Positions 44,297-54,652 of a stretch of DNA of 64,000 nt are shown here, piece after piece. How positions within the stretch are numbered: position 1 is the stretch's first letter; the number at the start of each line of letters is the position of its first letter. The notes under the pieces are model-generated. The model worked only from the letters and a program-made list of their open reading frames with translations, ran no database searches and was not told the origin of the DNA. The stretch is from Brevipalpus yothersi (lineage: Eukaryota > Arthropoda > Arachnida > Trombidiformes > Tenuipalpidae), in NCBI GenBank assembly GCA_003956705.1, contig QZCP01000779.1, forward strand, positions 143,007 through 207,006, given 5' to 3'. The position numbers and the translations under genes are program-made.

Positions 44297-45593
44297 TCCT
44301 GAAATCGGGCAATACTTGGCGTTCTCTATCAATCTCTATCAGATTGTCAAACTCACAGTATAGTAATAGTGTGACAGGATTTGGAAGAGGTTTTTTGAAT
44401 TTTATCTCGATTCGAAGTGATCCTCGCCTGATGGGATTGAGATGACCGACCACCCCACAGCCATCGGATAAATCTGGAGCGAAATTGAAAGCAAACATAA
44501 CATTGTTTCTTGAATATTCTTCTGGTGTAAGTATGAACGATGGATCTGGTGTAATTTGATTCAAGGTCTGGTAAAGTCCGAGGTACTCTCTTATATAAAG
44601 ATTATTCGAAAAATCTGGTGCATAAGAGCGTGATGGGAATTGTATTCCATCTAAGAACAATGCTAAATGGTTGACATCAAAATGTTCAAATTCAAATGGA
44701 TTCTTTTTTAATGTACCACTGAATGCCTCATTATCAACCAAGGCAAGTATAGCTCGTCTCGGTAGTTGACCGAGGACAAAATTATCAATCAAAGCATCTC
44801 GCACACCATCGCTGAGGGTGTGAGTTCTCACTTCACTCCGTGTGAATGGATATTTAGCAGTTGCTGCAGCCAAAGCGAGGTTATGTGCTTCGAGGAGCGC
44901 TGGTGTTACACGAGCTCGATGGATGTGAAGACTCACATCAAGCAGCTCGACACTCGGTTGGAGACTATCATCAGCCATGAGGAAAAAATCAGGTGAGTTT
45001 GGTGTTAATTGTAACTTGTATTGCAATTGTCCAAGCAAAGCTCTTGATTGGAGAGCCAGATCGAGGTGAAGTAGTCCCATGAGCTCAACGATGCGACCAG
45101 TCCCATCTTTTGGAGCTGGACTTTTTGGAGCAAAAATATTTGCTGATGAGGTTCCATCTGCAGCTTTGAGGAACGATTTTTTAGCATTCTCCCCGAAACC
45201 ACAGAATGAATCAAAGTATGCACGATAGGCGTAATTTTGAGGTGTAGCAATGATACTTGTTGCATTTATTTCAACATCAACCTGTTTGAATATGCTATGG
45301 AGGAGATAGGGAACAGGTTTCAAATTTTTCCAATCATCGTCAGTTATGTCCCCACCGTTGGTTTTTCTCAAATTGACACGAAATTTGAGGTAAATCAGTG
45401 ATTCTTTCAATTTTACATATTCATCTTCATTTGTAACAAAATGAAAATCAATGCAACTGCCAATTGAAAGCTTATTGATCGGTCTATGCTCGGTGACAAC
45501 ATCTCTTTCTATTGAGTACTGAGTACTCGGCACTGAAAAAACATCGAATTCAACTAGTGGAGCAATATGAGATAGCTCATGGATTTTGCTCAT
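44286..45593 (-). CDS. Major capsid protein (double jelly roll)
   Basis: 435 aa. Conserved Polinton capsid features are the N-terminal VPYLLHSIFKQVDVEIN, the central GQLPRRAILALVDNEAFSG, NPFEFEHFDVNHLALFLDG and the C-terminal CEFDNLIEIDRERQVLPDF. It would form the hexon-like trimers of an icosahedral shell. ATG at 45,593; six bases separate it from the pVI-like gene upstream. No frame breaks. Confidence 0.93.
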   Translation of the reverse strand: MSKIHELSHIAPLVEFDVFSVPSTQYSIERDVVTEHRPINKLSIGSCIDFHFVTNEDEYVKLKESLIYLKFRVNLRKTNGGDITDDDWKNLKPVPYLLHSIFKQVDVEINATSIIATPQNYAYRAYFDSFCGFGENAKKSFLKAADGTSSANIFAPKSPAPKDGTGRIVELMGLLHLDLALQSRALLGQLQYKLQLTPNSPDFFLMADDSLQPSVELLDVSLHIHRARVTPALLEAHNLALAAATAKYPFTRSEVRTHTLSDGVRDALIDNFVLGQLPRRAILALVDNEAFSGTLKKNPFEFEHFDVNHLALFLDGIQFPSRSYAPDFSNNLYIREYLGLYQTLNQITPDPSFILTPEEYSRNNVMFAFNFAPDLSDGCGVVGHLNPIRRGSLRIEIKFKKPLPNPVTLLLYCEFDNLIEIDRERQVLPDFRNGH

Positions 45594-45599
45594 TTTTTC

Positions 45600-46154
45600 T
45601 CAAGACAAGAAATCAAATTTCAAACTTTTTCGCACTCTCTTTCCACCGACAGACTTGCTTTTACCAACTCTTTTTCTCGCCACTTTTCTCTTCCTGGCAT
45701 TGACTTTGGTCCTAATTCTAGCTCTTTTTATAGTTTTTTTGATAGTCCCCCTCCTCCTGACCACAGCTGTTTTTGTTTTTCTCCCTCTCCTCTTTATCAC
45801 TCTTTTTGGTGGTAAGCTACTCATCATCATCATATCAAGAGCTTGTCTCTTAGCTCCCTCACCAGTTTGGACAAACCTCTGAGCTCTTGAAAGAGCTGAA
45901 GTTGCTACATCTTTCGCTGCATTTTTTGTTCGCCTTTTGACAGATTCTTTGACATTTTCACCCCCCAAAATATCCATACCAACACCAACCCCGGTACCCA
46001 AAGCCTTACGGCCAAGAAAACGTAGAGCTGGCAGAATTGCACCCGATAGAAGTCTCCCGAAAAACCCACCACCTCTCTGATATCGTACTCCTTCGAATGC
46101 TGATAAACCTGAACCAGCTTGATTTAAATAATAATTGATGTAACCATTAGACAT
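45600..46154 (-). CDS. pVI/core-like basic protein
   Basis: 184 aa. A glycine-flanked amphipathic segment (GGGFFGRLLSGAILPALRFLGRKAL) resembles the membrane-active helix of adenovirus protein VI and its Polinton counterparts. The rest is strongly basic (KRRGRKTKTAVVRRRG, RIRTKVNARKRKVARKR), suitable for DNA or capsid-interior binding. A GG near residues 28-30 could be a protease site, by analogy with adenovirus. It sits between minor and major capsid genes as expected for a virion component. Confidence 0.8.
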   Translation of the reverse strand: MSNGYINYYLNQAGSGLSAFEGVRYQRGGGFFGRLLSGAILPALRFLGRKALGTGVGVGMDILGGENVKESVKRRTKNAAKDVATSALSRAQRFVQTGEGAKRQALDMMMMSSLPPKRVIKRRGRKTKTAVVRRRGTIKKTIKRARIRTKVNARKRKVARKRVGKSKSVGGKRVRKSLKFDFLS

Positions 46155-46241
46155 TCTCTCGATCTCTTCTGATCAAAATATAGTTAGAATAATTACCTCC
46201 ATCATTCAGACAATAATTATGACTCTTACTTTTATAGTTTC

Positions 46242-47213
46242 TTAGTTTTTTTTGAAGTGTAATGTTGCAATAGTACGACCATATTGGAATGGAATGAGTG
46301 ATCCAGTGTCATCTCGTAACTCGAGCAGAATATTTTGGAAATTTTTCACATGGAGTGGAAAATAAATAGGATTATCATAGCTTATCACACACTGGTCACC
46401 AAAATTTGCCTCATTTGGAACTGTTATCGTTCGTAATAATTGAGCATACTTATCACCAACGAGAGAGGGTTTTACTAAATCGGAATACAAAAATAAGGTA
46501 TGATATCCTCCTCGTAACTCGAGTGGATATTTTGCGATCATATAGAAAAACTCGTCCTCAATTTTGAGACCCTTTGTGATATACTCTCGATATCTAGACA
46601 TGAGACTATCGAGTTCAGCCCTATCGAAGCCCAACATTGTTCTCAATTCCGAGCTGAAACTAATGAATATTGGATGGCCATCAACATTTCTACCGAATTG
46701 ACAAGCAAACTTATGACTAGCAGTATCAAATAGAATTTCAGGATTATTCTTCCATTCTGATACAGGGACGATATCAGCAATCACTCCTGGGTCAAATCCA
46801 CCATCGGGTGTGTTTGATGAATAACGTGTTGAATAGAGATGAGGTATTTTGATCGCCGATTGTAATCCTTTCGCTAAGCTTTGTCCATCCATATAATAGC
46901 CTGGCTCAAGCTCTGTGATACCGATCTTCTGACCAGAATAATGTAAAAATTCAATTATTTCTTTCTTGGGAATATTATACCAGCTTTTGCTGTAAGAAAT
47001 TTCATACAATCCCACATGCCAATCACCTTCCAAATCAATCCTCTGTGCGAGCTCAGTACGAAAACTGGAAATTTTGTTATTATCTCCATTTTTATTCACA
47101 ACGTTGCTTGGGAGTGTTATGGTAAAAAATTCCATCACGTTAACATTGTCGAGCTCTTCGAAATCCTTCCAACTCTTATACTTTTGCGATTTGAATATTT
47201 TCACTGCTTCCAT
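46242..47213 (-). CDS. Minor capsid (penton-type) protein
   Basis: 323 aa, single-jelly-roll penton family of Polintons. Recognisable blocks are DLEGDWHVGLYEISYSKSWYNI, FLYSDLVKPSLVGDKYAQLLRT and the C-terminal RDDTGSLIPFQYGRTIATLHF. It would occupy capsid vertices. I start at the ATG 47,213; a longer version would need GTG. The first 38 bp overlap the end of the membrane-protein gene. Confidence 0.9.
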   Translation of the reverse strand: MEAVKIFKSQKYKSWKDFEELDNVNVMEFFTITLPSNVVNKNGDNNKISSFRTELAQRIDLEGDWHVGLYEISYSKSWYNIPKKEIIEFLHYSGQKIGITELEPGYYMDGQSLAKGLQSAIKIPHLYSTRYSSNTPDGGFDPGVIADIVPVSEWKNNPEILFDTASHKFACQFGRNVDGHPIFISFSSELRTMLGFDRAELDSLMSRYREYITKGLKIEDEFFYMIAKYPLELRGGYHTLFLYSDLVKPSLVGDKYAQLLRTITVPNEANFGDQCVISYDNPIYFPLHVKNFQNILLELRDDTGSLIPFQYGRTIATLHFKKN

Positions 47214-47460
47214 TGCCAACACTCTCACGTGATGTTGCACTATTCAATTTAAGCTTTGGATTAGGCATTATGATCCCCAGGCAACTAGTAAGTATAACAG
47301 TCCAAAGATTTTGATTACCAATTTCCAATGTCAAATTTATCAAACTTGCGCACACAACTATGAAAATCAAAACAACTTGAACGATAAAGAGGATTGTGTG
47401 AGGTTGAGAGAATGAGTTCACGTTTTCCGGAGCGACTGAAGATTTTCCACCGGTATCCAT
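47176..47460 (-). CDS. Small membrane protein, two TM segments
   Basis: 94 aa with two hydrophobic stretches (TILFIVQVVLIFIVVCASLI and LWTVILTSCLGIIM) and hydrophilic ends. It overlaps the integrase by 43 bp and the minor capsid gene by 38 bp, a virus-like arrangement that supports real coding. Similar short membrane proteins occur in Polintons; the role is unknown, perhaps entry, exit or virion membrane. Confidence 0.7.
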   Translation of the reverse strand: MDTGGKSSVAPENVNSFSQPHTILFIVQVVLIFIVVCASLINLTLEIGNQNLWTVILTSCLGIIMPNPKLKLNSATSRESVGNGSSENIQIAKV

Positions 47461-48575
47461 TGATTAAATGATGCAGGGTAGCCTAAATATTTCACGAGTA
47501 CTTCTTCTCTCTCACCACCACTTCTTCCCTTAACTTTGATTTTCCTTCTTTTTATAACTTTCTCGATACGATAAAAACCGTCAGATGAAATTTTCTGGAT
47601 CTCCTCTGGATAGAAAAGTCTAGCAATCTCTTTCTCATCTCCATTACTAACTTTGTAGACATTTTTTGGGTATCGCTGGATTATTTTCTTCACTTCATAA
47701 GTTTGGTCAGTCCAGTTCGGGTAGTAAGCCTTATCAAATCCTGGTTTAAGCTCATAGGTTCTTCTCACTGTATCACCAACATTCGCACCACCCCTACTCC
47801 TTCTCCTCAACTGATAATGTTTCCGTAACAGTTCGCGACGAGTCAAAACTCCGTAAAGCTTCAGCATAATCTCTTTCTTATCGTTTTCATCCACCCACAC
47901 TGGTCTCTTACCGGTACTTCTATGAACGCTATGATTGTATGATTGAATCAAAGCAGGTAAAACATCAATGTACTTTCTCGTCCCATTAGCGGTGAAATAC
48001 TTGAACATTTTCGATTTCAAAGTTCTATTGAACCTTTCAATTGCACTGCATTTTGTTTTTGGGTTGATGGCCGTGAAATGGTGAATATCAAATTTTTTGA
48101 ATACTTCCTGGACCTCTCTGTTCAAAAATTCTGTTCCTCTATCAGTCTGGATCTTAATTGGTATTCTTTTCTCATGATTGAAAAGACTCAAGAAAGCATG
48201 AGACATGGCTTTTGAGCCCTTATTTTTAATTGGAATAGCCCTGGCAAATTTTGAAAAAATATCCACAATCGTTAACACATATCCATTGCCAGCATTTTTA
48301 CTTTTGAACTCTTGCAAATCAACAAGATCACATTGCCACAGCTCATCAATATCACTCACAATTATTCTATTACGTAAAAAATTCCGTCTCACATTCCGGT
48401 GAAGTGTGTAAACAAGCTGACTCCTGAGCCAATCATCTACATCAGATAAACTTATATTCTCATTTTTCAACCTGGCCTCGTGCCATAATTTAATTTTACT
48501 TGAAAAACTAGCCTGATTCTTAGGATCATAATAAATTTCAGAGAGAACATTTGATTTTTCATCATTTAGCACCAT
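47418..48575 (-). CDS. Retroviral-type integrase with chromodomain
   Basis: 385 aa. The DDE core has Asp in WQCDLVDL, Asp in IQTDRGTEF and Glu in CSAIERFNRTLKSKM, with 34 residues between the last two. A C-terminal chromodomain follows (FYRIEKVIKRRK, VLVKYLGYPASFNQWIPVENL), which may steer insertion to particular chromatin. No clear HHCC zinc finger is seen at the N-terminus. ATG at 48,575; the TTG-initiated extension is not needed. It catalyses insertion giving the 6-bp TTAGGC duplication seen here. Confidence 0.94.
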   Translation of the reverse strand: MVLNDEKSNVLSEIYYDPKNQASFSSKIKLWHEARLKNENISLSDVDDWLRSQLVYTLHRNVRRNFLRNRIIVSDIDELWQCDLVDLQEFKSKNAGNGYVLTIVDIFSKFARAIPIKNKGSKAMSHAFLSLFNHEKRIPIKIQTDRGTEFLNREVQEVFKKFDIHHFTAINPKTKCSAIERFNRTLKSKMFKYFTANGTRKYIDVLPALIQSYNHSVHRSTGKRPVWVDENDKKEIMLKLYGVLTRRELLRKHYQLRRRSRGGANVGDTVRRTYELKPGFDKAYYPNWTDQTYEVKKIIQRYPKNVYKVSNGDEKEIARLFYPEEIQKISSDGFYRIEKVIKRRKIKVKGRSGGEREEVLVKYLGYPASFNQWIPVENLQSLRKT

Positions 48576-48577
48576 TT

Positions 48578-49447
48578 TTATTCGAACCAAATGATTTCCT
48601 CATCATCCTTCCGCCCTGAAGCATTGTTTATAATGAATTTTTTCTTCTTCCGCCGGTTGGATCGTCTTGGTGCTTGTGTCAATCGTTTACTCGATGGATT
48701 GGCTTGCATCTCAGGAGTTGATGATGATGATGATGGTGATGGAACTGCAGGAGTTAACCATTCTTTGGCTGTGGTCTGGAGAGGAATCCGATCCAAAATG
48801 ACTCGAGGTGATAGTCTCAAACTCTGACTATTCTCTCTGTCATCTCGTCGTTGCTGGATACCTTGGTTTTCGATTCCATCATCATCATCACCATCATTAT
48901 CCTGATTATCTCCATCATTAGCCTCTTCTTCCTCATCTCCATTCGCAAATCGATTGAAAAGAGACCCTGGGTTTTTCGATAAATCTCCTCCCTTGCTTCT
49001 GGATTTGAGATCACTTTTCATTTCGAGCATCCGCACTAGTTCAGCTCTTACATCCATATTTCGAATCAACTCTGGTTCAACCTTCGCTTTGAAGAGTAAT
49101 CTTATGAAATCATCGAGTCCCTTCAGAGACCGTTTTGGACTATTGACGTGATCCAATAGATCAATTATATTCGTACCATCAATCAAGTTTCCATTTACAG
49201 AACGTATTCTACCATCAATTTCATATCCATCTATTCTAGCCAATTTGAGAGCTATTTGCAAATTTTGGAGCCAAATGTTGGTTGTTTGATCTCTCTTTTT
49301 CTTCCTCCCTTTAGGTCGATTCTCCTCATTCATAGGCTGATCATCATTATTATTAACATACAAAGACCCCCCAATTTGATTCCTAAACTCTCCATCACTT
49401 TCAACCTGCTCAGCTGGCAGTACAATGTACTTTTTTACTGTCACCAT
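48578..49447 (-). CDS. Polinton protein of 289 aa, unknown
   Basis: Packed between the integrase (2-bp gap) and the 116-aa core-like gene (5-bp gap). It begins MVTVKKYIVLPAEQ, has a helical central domain (NIWLQNLQIALKLARIDGYEIDG, SLKGLDDFIRLLF), an extremely acidic stretch (NGDEEEEANDGDNQDNDGDDDDG) and a basic tail APRRSNRRKKKKF. The acidic-then-basic ending would suit a core or scaffold protein. A gene of this sort occupies this position in many Polintons, but I cannot name a family. ATG at 49,447. Confidence 0.75.
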   Translation of the reverse strand: MVTVKKYIVLPAEQVESDGEFRNQIGGSLYVNNNDDQPMNEENRPKGRKKKRDQTTNIWLQNLQIALKLARIDGYEIDGRIRSVNGNLIDGTNIIDLLDHVNSPKRSLKGLDDFIRLLFKAKVEPELIRNMDVRAELVRMLEMKSDLKSRSKGGDLSKNPGSLFNRFANGDEEEEANDGDNQDNDGDDDDGIENQGIQQRRDDRENSQSLRLSPRVILDRIPLQTTAKEWLTPAVPSPSSSSSTPEMQANPSSKRLTQAPRRSNRRKKKKFIINNASGRKDDEEIIWFE

Positions 49448-49452
49448 CACTT

Positions 49453-49803
49453 TCAATTTCTCAGTTTTCGAGTAGCTATTCCGGAGAGTACACTCAGAAT
49501 ACTTGGTAACAAAATTGGTAGAAAGCCGCCACTCTGTTTTATAAGTTTCTTACTTCTTTTCTTCTTTTTCAGATCAATATTCGAGAGACTTTTGAGACTT
49601 CTACCATAACACTGTAACTTCCGTTTCTGTTTTTTATCTAGTGGAACATTACCATGAACAACATTCATTGCAATTTCCTTGAGTGCATTCAGAATTCGTT
49701 CATCAGAACATTTCTCGGCGATAACTTTTTCTCGAAGATCCAAACTTTTAACATCGTTGAGAAAACGAAAAAAATCGATACATTGACACAAATTTTTTGA
49801 CAT
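49453..49803 (-). CDS. Small core-like protein with GGFLP motif
   Basis: 116 aa. An N-terminal helical domain (CIDFFRFLNDVKSLDLREKVI) is followed by a basic patch (DLKKKKRSKKLIK) and a C-terminal QSGGFLPILLPSILSVLSGIA. The GGFLP-hydrophobic ending is a recurring trait of small Polinton/adenovirus pX-like proteins and includes a GG that could be a maturation site. Three bases separate it from the ATPase gene. Confidence 0.78.
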   Translation of the reverse strand: MSKNLCQCIDFFRFLNDVKSLDLREKVIAEKCSDERILNALKEIAMNVVHGNVPLDKKQKRKLQCYGRSLKSLSNIDLKKKKRSKKLIKQSGGFLPILLPSILSVLSGIATRKLRN

Positions 49804-49806
49804 TTT

Positions 49807-50469
49807 TCAGATAACGTAAATTGTTGGACTTAAGCCTTTTGGCCCTGGAATTATGTTTGACTGTAATCGGAATTTGTCTGGAGTTTGAGGAGTGAGATCG
49901 ATACGTATATAGCCTCGCTCACTTGAAGTTGCATCAGAATAAATGTCAATAAATTTGGCCACTTTCCCCGGAGCAAATTGACGTGCAAGATGAGTAACTT
50001 GATTCTTGTCTCTGACATTTTTCATGAGAATAATGTAATGAGCATTGAGTGATATATTCCTACACTGCTTTCCTTGGAAAAAAAGGTTTTGGACGATGAA
50101 AATAATTGATATATTGAGATGATGGCTAATACGAGTAAATAATGCTGACATATGAGAATCATCTTTGACCTCGTTCATCATATCATCACATACTAAGATG
50201 TCAGGTCTATCTCTTATCAATTCAGATTCTTTCGGTAAAATATCTGTATATTCTATCTTCACATTAGGAATCAATTTTTTGTATGAGTTTTGCCATATTC
50301 CATAGCACCACAGAACTTTGAGGTGATTTTTAGGCTCAGGAAAATTGATAGTATCCGTGAATTTTTCGAGAATTTGTCGAACAAGGTAGGTTTTGCCCGA
50401 TGATGTTGGTCCACTCACAATAAGTGTGAATGGAGAACGAAACTGGAGAGTTTCTTTCGATATTTCCAT
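49807..50469 (-). CDS. DNA-packaging ATPase (A32/FtsK-HerA type)
   Basis: 220 aa. Walker A is GPTSSGKT (residues 20-27) and Walker B is DILVCDDMM. Sensor-like IIFIVQNLFFQGK follows. This enzyme pumps DNA into the procapsid in related viruses. It is the first gene of the tightly spaced minus-strand block ending in the protease. A TATA-like TATAAATG lies on the minus strand about 50 bp upstream (near 50,515), a plausible promoter for the block. Confidence 0.93.
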   Translation of the reverse strand: MEISKETLQFRSPFTLIVSGPTSSGKTYLVRQILEKFTDTINFPEPKNHLKVLWCYGIWQNSYKKLIPNVKIEYTDILPKESELIRDRPDILVCDDMMNEVKDDSHMSALFTRISHHLNISIIFIVQNLFFQGKQCRNISLNAHYIILMKNVRDKNQVTHLARQFAPGKVAKFIDIYSDATSSERGYIRIDLTPQTPDKFRLQSNIIPGPKGLSPTIYVI

Positions 50470-53400
50470 CTCACATTAAAATTTGAAAATCTGCTTTTGA
50501 CTCTGAAGCTTCGCATTTATAGACTGATTAGAGTTGATAGAAATTAAATCGAACCCAATCAGAGCTGATATTGAATGAGAAAATATGGGAAGCCTAGCTA
50601 AAACCGATTCATTGATTCCCATCCAGCTCTCAAAGCTCATGAGAGGTGAGAAAAATTGCTTCTCCAAATGGAAAAGAGAAATTTTCAATTCGATCAATTA
50701 GTTAGGAGTAAAATTTCTTGGAATTAATAAACAGATTGATAAAAAGTTAGACTGGAAATTTTCAACGAGACGTATCTAAAAATCTATATCTCACTCTTCA
50801 ATTATTTCTTTCCACTTCGGTTTCAGAAAGATAGTCAACTCATGAGAACCAATTTATTCCCATCTTTTTAAACAATTCAATCGTGAGTAAAAGGATGGAA
50901 TGAGGAGAAAGGATCAACTGCTATTCCTGAACCGCCTGAGAAGAAAGAGAAAATTTATTTCAATTTCCTTCTGAGTTTAATATATATTACTCTCATTCCT
51001 GTTCAAATTGAAATTTGATAATTAGTGAAGAGATAGAAGTGGAAAGAGGAGAAGAGGAATATTTTGTATGCATGAGATGATTTTACTTATTCATTTACAT
51101 TCTCAATCATCAAAGAGTTTCAGTTGACTGATATTATTGAAATTATATTTCACATCCAATTCTCGTGCACCAATGGAAATTTTGGAAAACAGCTCCTTGG
51201 ATAGAAATATTCTGGAAAAATCGAAGAGGAGAAAATTCTCAACGCGATGCATTATTCACTTCATCTTCCATAGCCAGGACACTATTCTATCGAACATAAT
51301 CAGGAATTAGCTGAAAATGATTCAATAAATTCAACATATGGTTATTATATTTCACATCATATTTTTCTTCCGTTACTCTCAATTACACACACATGGCTAT
51401 GATATTAACATAGATAATGAGTGCAATATTAAATCATGATGAATGAATTATAGAAATCTATTTTTAAGTTCGAACTTTTTTGCATAAGAGTCTAGGTTTT
51501 GGAAAGAGCTAATTGATCGAAATACTTATATCAACTGTTCAGAAAATGGTTTTTAAAACGTCATTCAAAAACTCACTCTCAAAAAGAGATCTCTCAGTTA
51601 TGAACAAGAAGTTCAAATGCTTGAAATTTTTAAGATTCATCTTGCACACCATTTTATGCTCAATTCAAAGTGATTTTCATAAATTCTTGCATTGAAATTG
51701 TGAACAAATCCAGGAAAATTGGAAAAAGTATAAGAATTGATATTAATGAAATCACCAATAGAGGGCGCTCCAGGATAAGGAAAGGATCTCATCATTTGAT
51801 GGATTTGTTTACTTTCTTCATCAACTTAATTCTGGTTGATGAGATTGTTTAGAGGTTTTCTTTCATCAATTTAATATTAAATTCTATAATATATGTCTAC
51901 AAATATACTCTTTTCAATAGTATAAGATGAGATGATCAGCTGAAAGAGATGGAAAAAAAAAGAGATATGAATTTCTTATTCTATTCATCACTGCGCTAAG
52001 TTGCATTGGAAAAATGCTCTAGTTTCTTATACTCTTGCCAGTTCAACATCTTTGCATCTGATTTGAGGACCGAATACTGCTAAATGATCACATTCTCTGT
52101 TTCATATTATTGATCTCGCAGAGTTTCCATAACCATCATTTCGAGATCACTGTTCACGCAATCAACGCAATTACATGTATAATTGCTATCTTCCAGGTAA
52201 TTTACAAAAATTTTTCTTTATCTGTTTGCATGATTTTTCTCTGAATTAAACACTTCCAATGCTTACTGAATGTCTCATTTGGACCATGTTTTGAGCATTC
52301 AAACAACTTGTGAGTTTCGAGAGACAGAAAATATAGATAATAGAATAGTCAAACTACTATGAAAAATGCTTGGAAAACTGATTTTCAATAGCCTAATGTT
52401 GATGGCTTCAATCGCTAGCTTCATGTTTATTGTTGACAATACTCATTCAAAATGTTCTCGTTTTTCTGCTTTACTGAACTACAGGTGTAAAAACTGGATT
52501 GTATTCGCCATCATAATACCGATCAATATCCTTCCTGATTGTGACTCAACTGCACTCCATATGCTTGATATGTTTTTACTCATTTGAACACCAATTTGAT
52601 CATTGTTAGCTCAATTACTTATCATCTTCAGTGGACATTTCAGATGAGATATACACCAACTCCAGAGTAAGTGAGTGTTAATTTGCTCGATGGTTATGAA
52701 TGTTTTCGAAATTATCATGTCTTATTTAATCATTTATTTTTCACTCTCACCTTTCTCAGAAACATTATAATTTCTAAACCTCGAAATGGAGTTGATTGAG
52801 CTGAAGTGTGATTCCATCTGAAATATAACGTCTAACAAGATCGAAAAACAGAGAAGATAAGCTTCTGTGGCTGAAATATTATTCTATCACCTTCGATATG
52901 AAATATCAACTCATCATTTTTAGTTGACTGAGTTTGGAAATATGTATTCTGAATCGAGATTGACTGAAATGCCGATTATCCTCGGTAGGATGATTCATCA
53001 GCTTTTCTGGTTACAAAAGGATCTGATTGAAACCACACTTTTGGATGCGTGAAATGTATGCGCTCTCTCACATTTTATCAAACAAAGGTCTTTGTCCAAT
53101 GTACAACACTCAACAAATCTTCATTCATCCCCTAAAGAATCGAGAAATATGTGAATTGATAATTTGACTGTGAAAAATCCAAGTTCTCAATTTCGATCAA
53201 GTATAGATGATGGTAATTTCTCGATTGGAAATGTTTTGATATTTGTGTTTCTCATCCACAATTATCTAGAATAGACAAGACTTACCTAAAAACAGACAGC
53301 AGTGAATTTCATCCTTTGGTAACAACATTCTCTGTGTGAAAAATTTGCAAATGAACAATCATAAAAATATCCGTTTCAACTTATCGTGCAGTATGATGAA

Positions 53401-53840
53401 GCAGTGATAACAGTTCCATTCGGTTCTGAGAAATAATTTCAAGTTCAAGGTATTGTGTATGATATGCACTTCGAAATTTGATGCAATCTCTATCTTCCTC
53501 TATTTTCTCTCTCTTTCTCTCTCTCTTTTGTCCAATATCATTGGAAGAAGATCGAAATCATCATTATTCTTCAATTTCAGATTGGAAAAAGGAGCCAGCT
53601 TCATCGAATTTCTGATTGAAATTGAATTCAATCATCAAGTGAAAACGATGCCATCAAGTGAATATGATGATTGAAAAAATGAAATTTGAAGCTCAAATTG
53701 AAAATTCATGATGCTAATTATCATTCCCATAATTCTACAAGACTATTGATGATATGGTTTACAATGAATTCTTGGAATTACAGCATATTCAACATCGATG
53801 GATTTTTTCCCCGGTGAATGTAATTAAGAATATTAGACTT
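50470..53840. other. Gene-poor Polinton segment
   Basis: 3.4 kb, almost a fifth of the element, with no frame above 75 codons that I can support. One weak candidate: ATG at 52,366 begins a signal-peptide-like run (MLGKLIFNSLMLMASIASFM) ending at a possible donor cag|gtgtaa near 52,482. A CT-rich tract lies at about 53,500-53,527. Spliced or non-coding RNA genes, or sequence captured from the host, are possible. Confidence 0.5.
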
Positions 53841-53845
53841 TCACA

Positions 53846-53856
53846 TATATATAAAG
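53846..53856 (+). promoter_or_regulatory. TATA box of the 101-aa Polinton gene
   Basis: TATATATAAAG about 140 bp before the ATG at 53,998 and on the correct strand, within otherwise non-coding DNA. Given the TBP-like gene in the same element, this is a natural candidate site. Confidence 0.55.
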
Positions 53857-53997
53857 CAGAAAGTCTCCGTCACTTTACTCATTCATCTCAATTTTTTCGA
53901 AGCTGAAGATTACCTCTACTGATCTGGTTCTTTCGTTTTTGTGCTCTGTACTACTGTAAACTTGTGTTTTTGTCCTCAAGTTTTGTGCTTTGTAATA

Positions 53998-54303
53998 ATG
54001 GTTAACACTTGCAAAGATGGTCTACCTGCACCAGTGAGACGCAAACGCATGATTCAGAATATTGATTCTCTTCTTGAGCTTCTACCAATTGTTCAACGTG
54101 ATTTGATGGCAACTTTTGATTCAGAAGAACCAAAAAAGAAGAGAATCAAGTTTCGTGGTCTTTCACCAAAAGAAAAAAGTGAAACATCTAACCATGATGT
54201 TATTGTTATCGAAATAGATGACTCAAATTCTCCAAAGCAATCGGAAACATTGCCAAAGGAAGATGAACAAACTGTGCTCAGCCAGATCAGTGACGGAGAA
54301 TGA
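53998..54303 (+). CDS. 101-aa basic/acidic Polinton protein near right TIR
   Basis: The ATG is preceded by a TATA box and a 5' leader of about 110 bp. The protein has PVRRKRMIQNIDSLLELLPIVQRDL (a helix), a nuclear-localisation-like EEPKKKRIKFRG, then DVIVIEIDDSN, a hydrophobic-acidic SUMO-interaction-like motif, and an acidic end. It is the outermost gene on the right, reading toward the TIR. No family recognised. The composition suggests a nuclear regulator; this is inference. Confidence 0.6.
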   Translation: MVNTCKDGLPAPVRRKRMIQNIDSLLELLPIVQRDLMATFDSEEPKKKRIKFRGLSPKEKSETSNHDVIVIEIDDSNSPKQSETLPKEDEQTVLSQISDGE

Positions 54304-54579
54304 GCAACTATTCTCTGGTGATACATAAGTTTCCTCAGAATCAATATTCCTGAAAAATTAACAGTTTCGAAAAATTCCAAAAACAAAAATTATCCCCCAT
54401 ACACTACCAAAATATACCCAACAATTTATAATTATTTGATATATCTGTATCCCCAATAACAAAGAAAAGAAATCCTCTTCCTAGCTACTGAGCACAAATG
54501 ATTTCTGTTTCAATTTTCATTATTATAACGGTGAAAGCTGATTCTACATTTTCCAATGCTAATTAGGCAAATTGATAGT

Positions 54580-54646
54580 ATCATATTTCTTGCAGAATAT
54601 ACCCTCTTTTTTAGGGATGGTTTGCATAACCATCCCTATTACTACT
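54580..54646. repeat. Polinton right TIR
   Basis: Exact inverse of 36,867-36,933, followed by the target duplication TTAGGC (54,647-54,652). Confidence 0.95.
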
Positions 54647-54652
54647 TTAGGC

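Larger units (their letters stand above)
36867..54646. mobile_element. Complete Polinton/Maverick (adintovirus-like) element
   Basis: A 17,780-bp element bounded by perfect 67-bp TIRs and flanked by TTAGGC at 36,861-36,866 and 54,647-54,652, the 6-bp target duplication typical of Polintons. The core gene set is complete: protein-primed polymerase B, retroviral-type integrase, adenovirus-like protease, packaging ATPase, double-jelly-roll major capsid and single-jelly-roll minor capsid proteins. All core frames are uninterrupted, and TIRs are identical, so the insertion looks recent and may be competent for movement or virion formation. The gene map is a minus-strand block (polymerase at the left, morphogenesis genes and ATPase to about 50.5 kb), a 3.4-kb gene-poor stretch, and two plus-strand genes. 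Confidence 0.95.

Noticed and set aside
45579..45882. Plus-strand frames over 45.5-45.9 kb
   Set aside because: Antisense shadows of the basic pVI-like protein.
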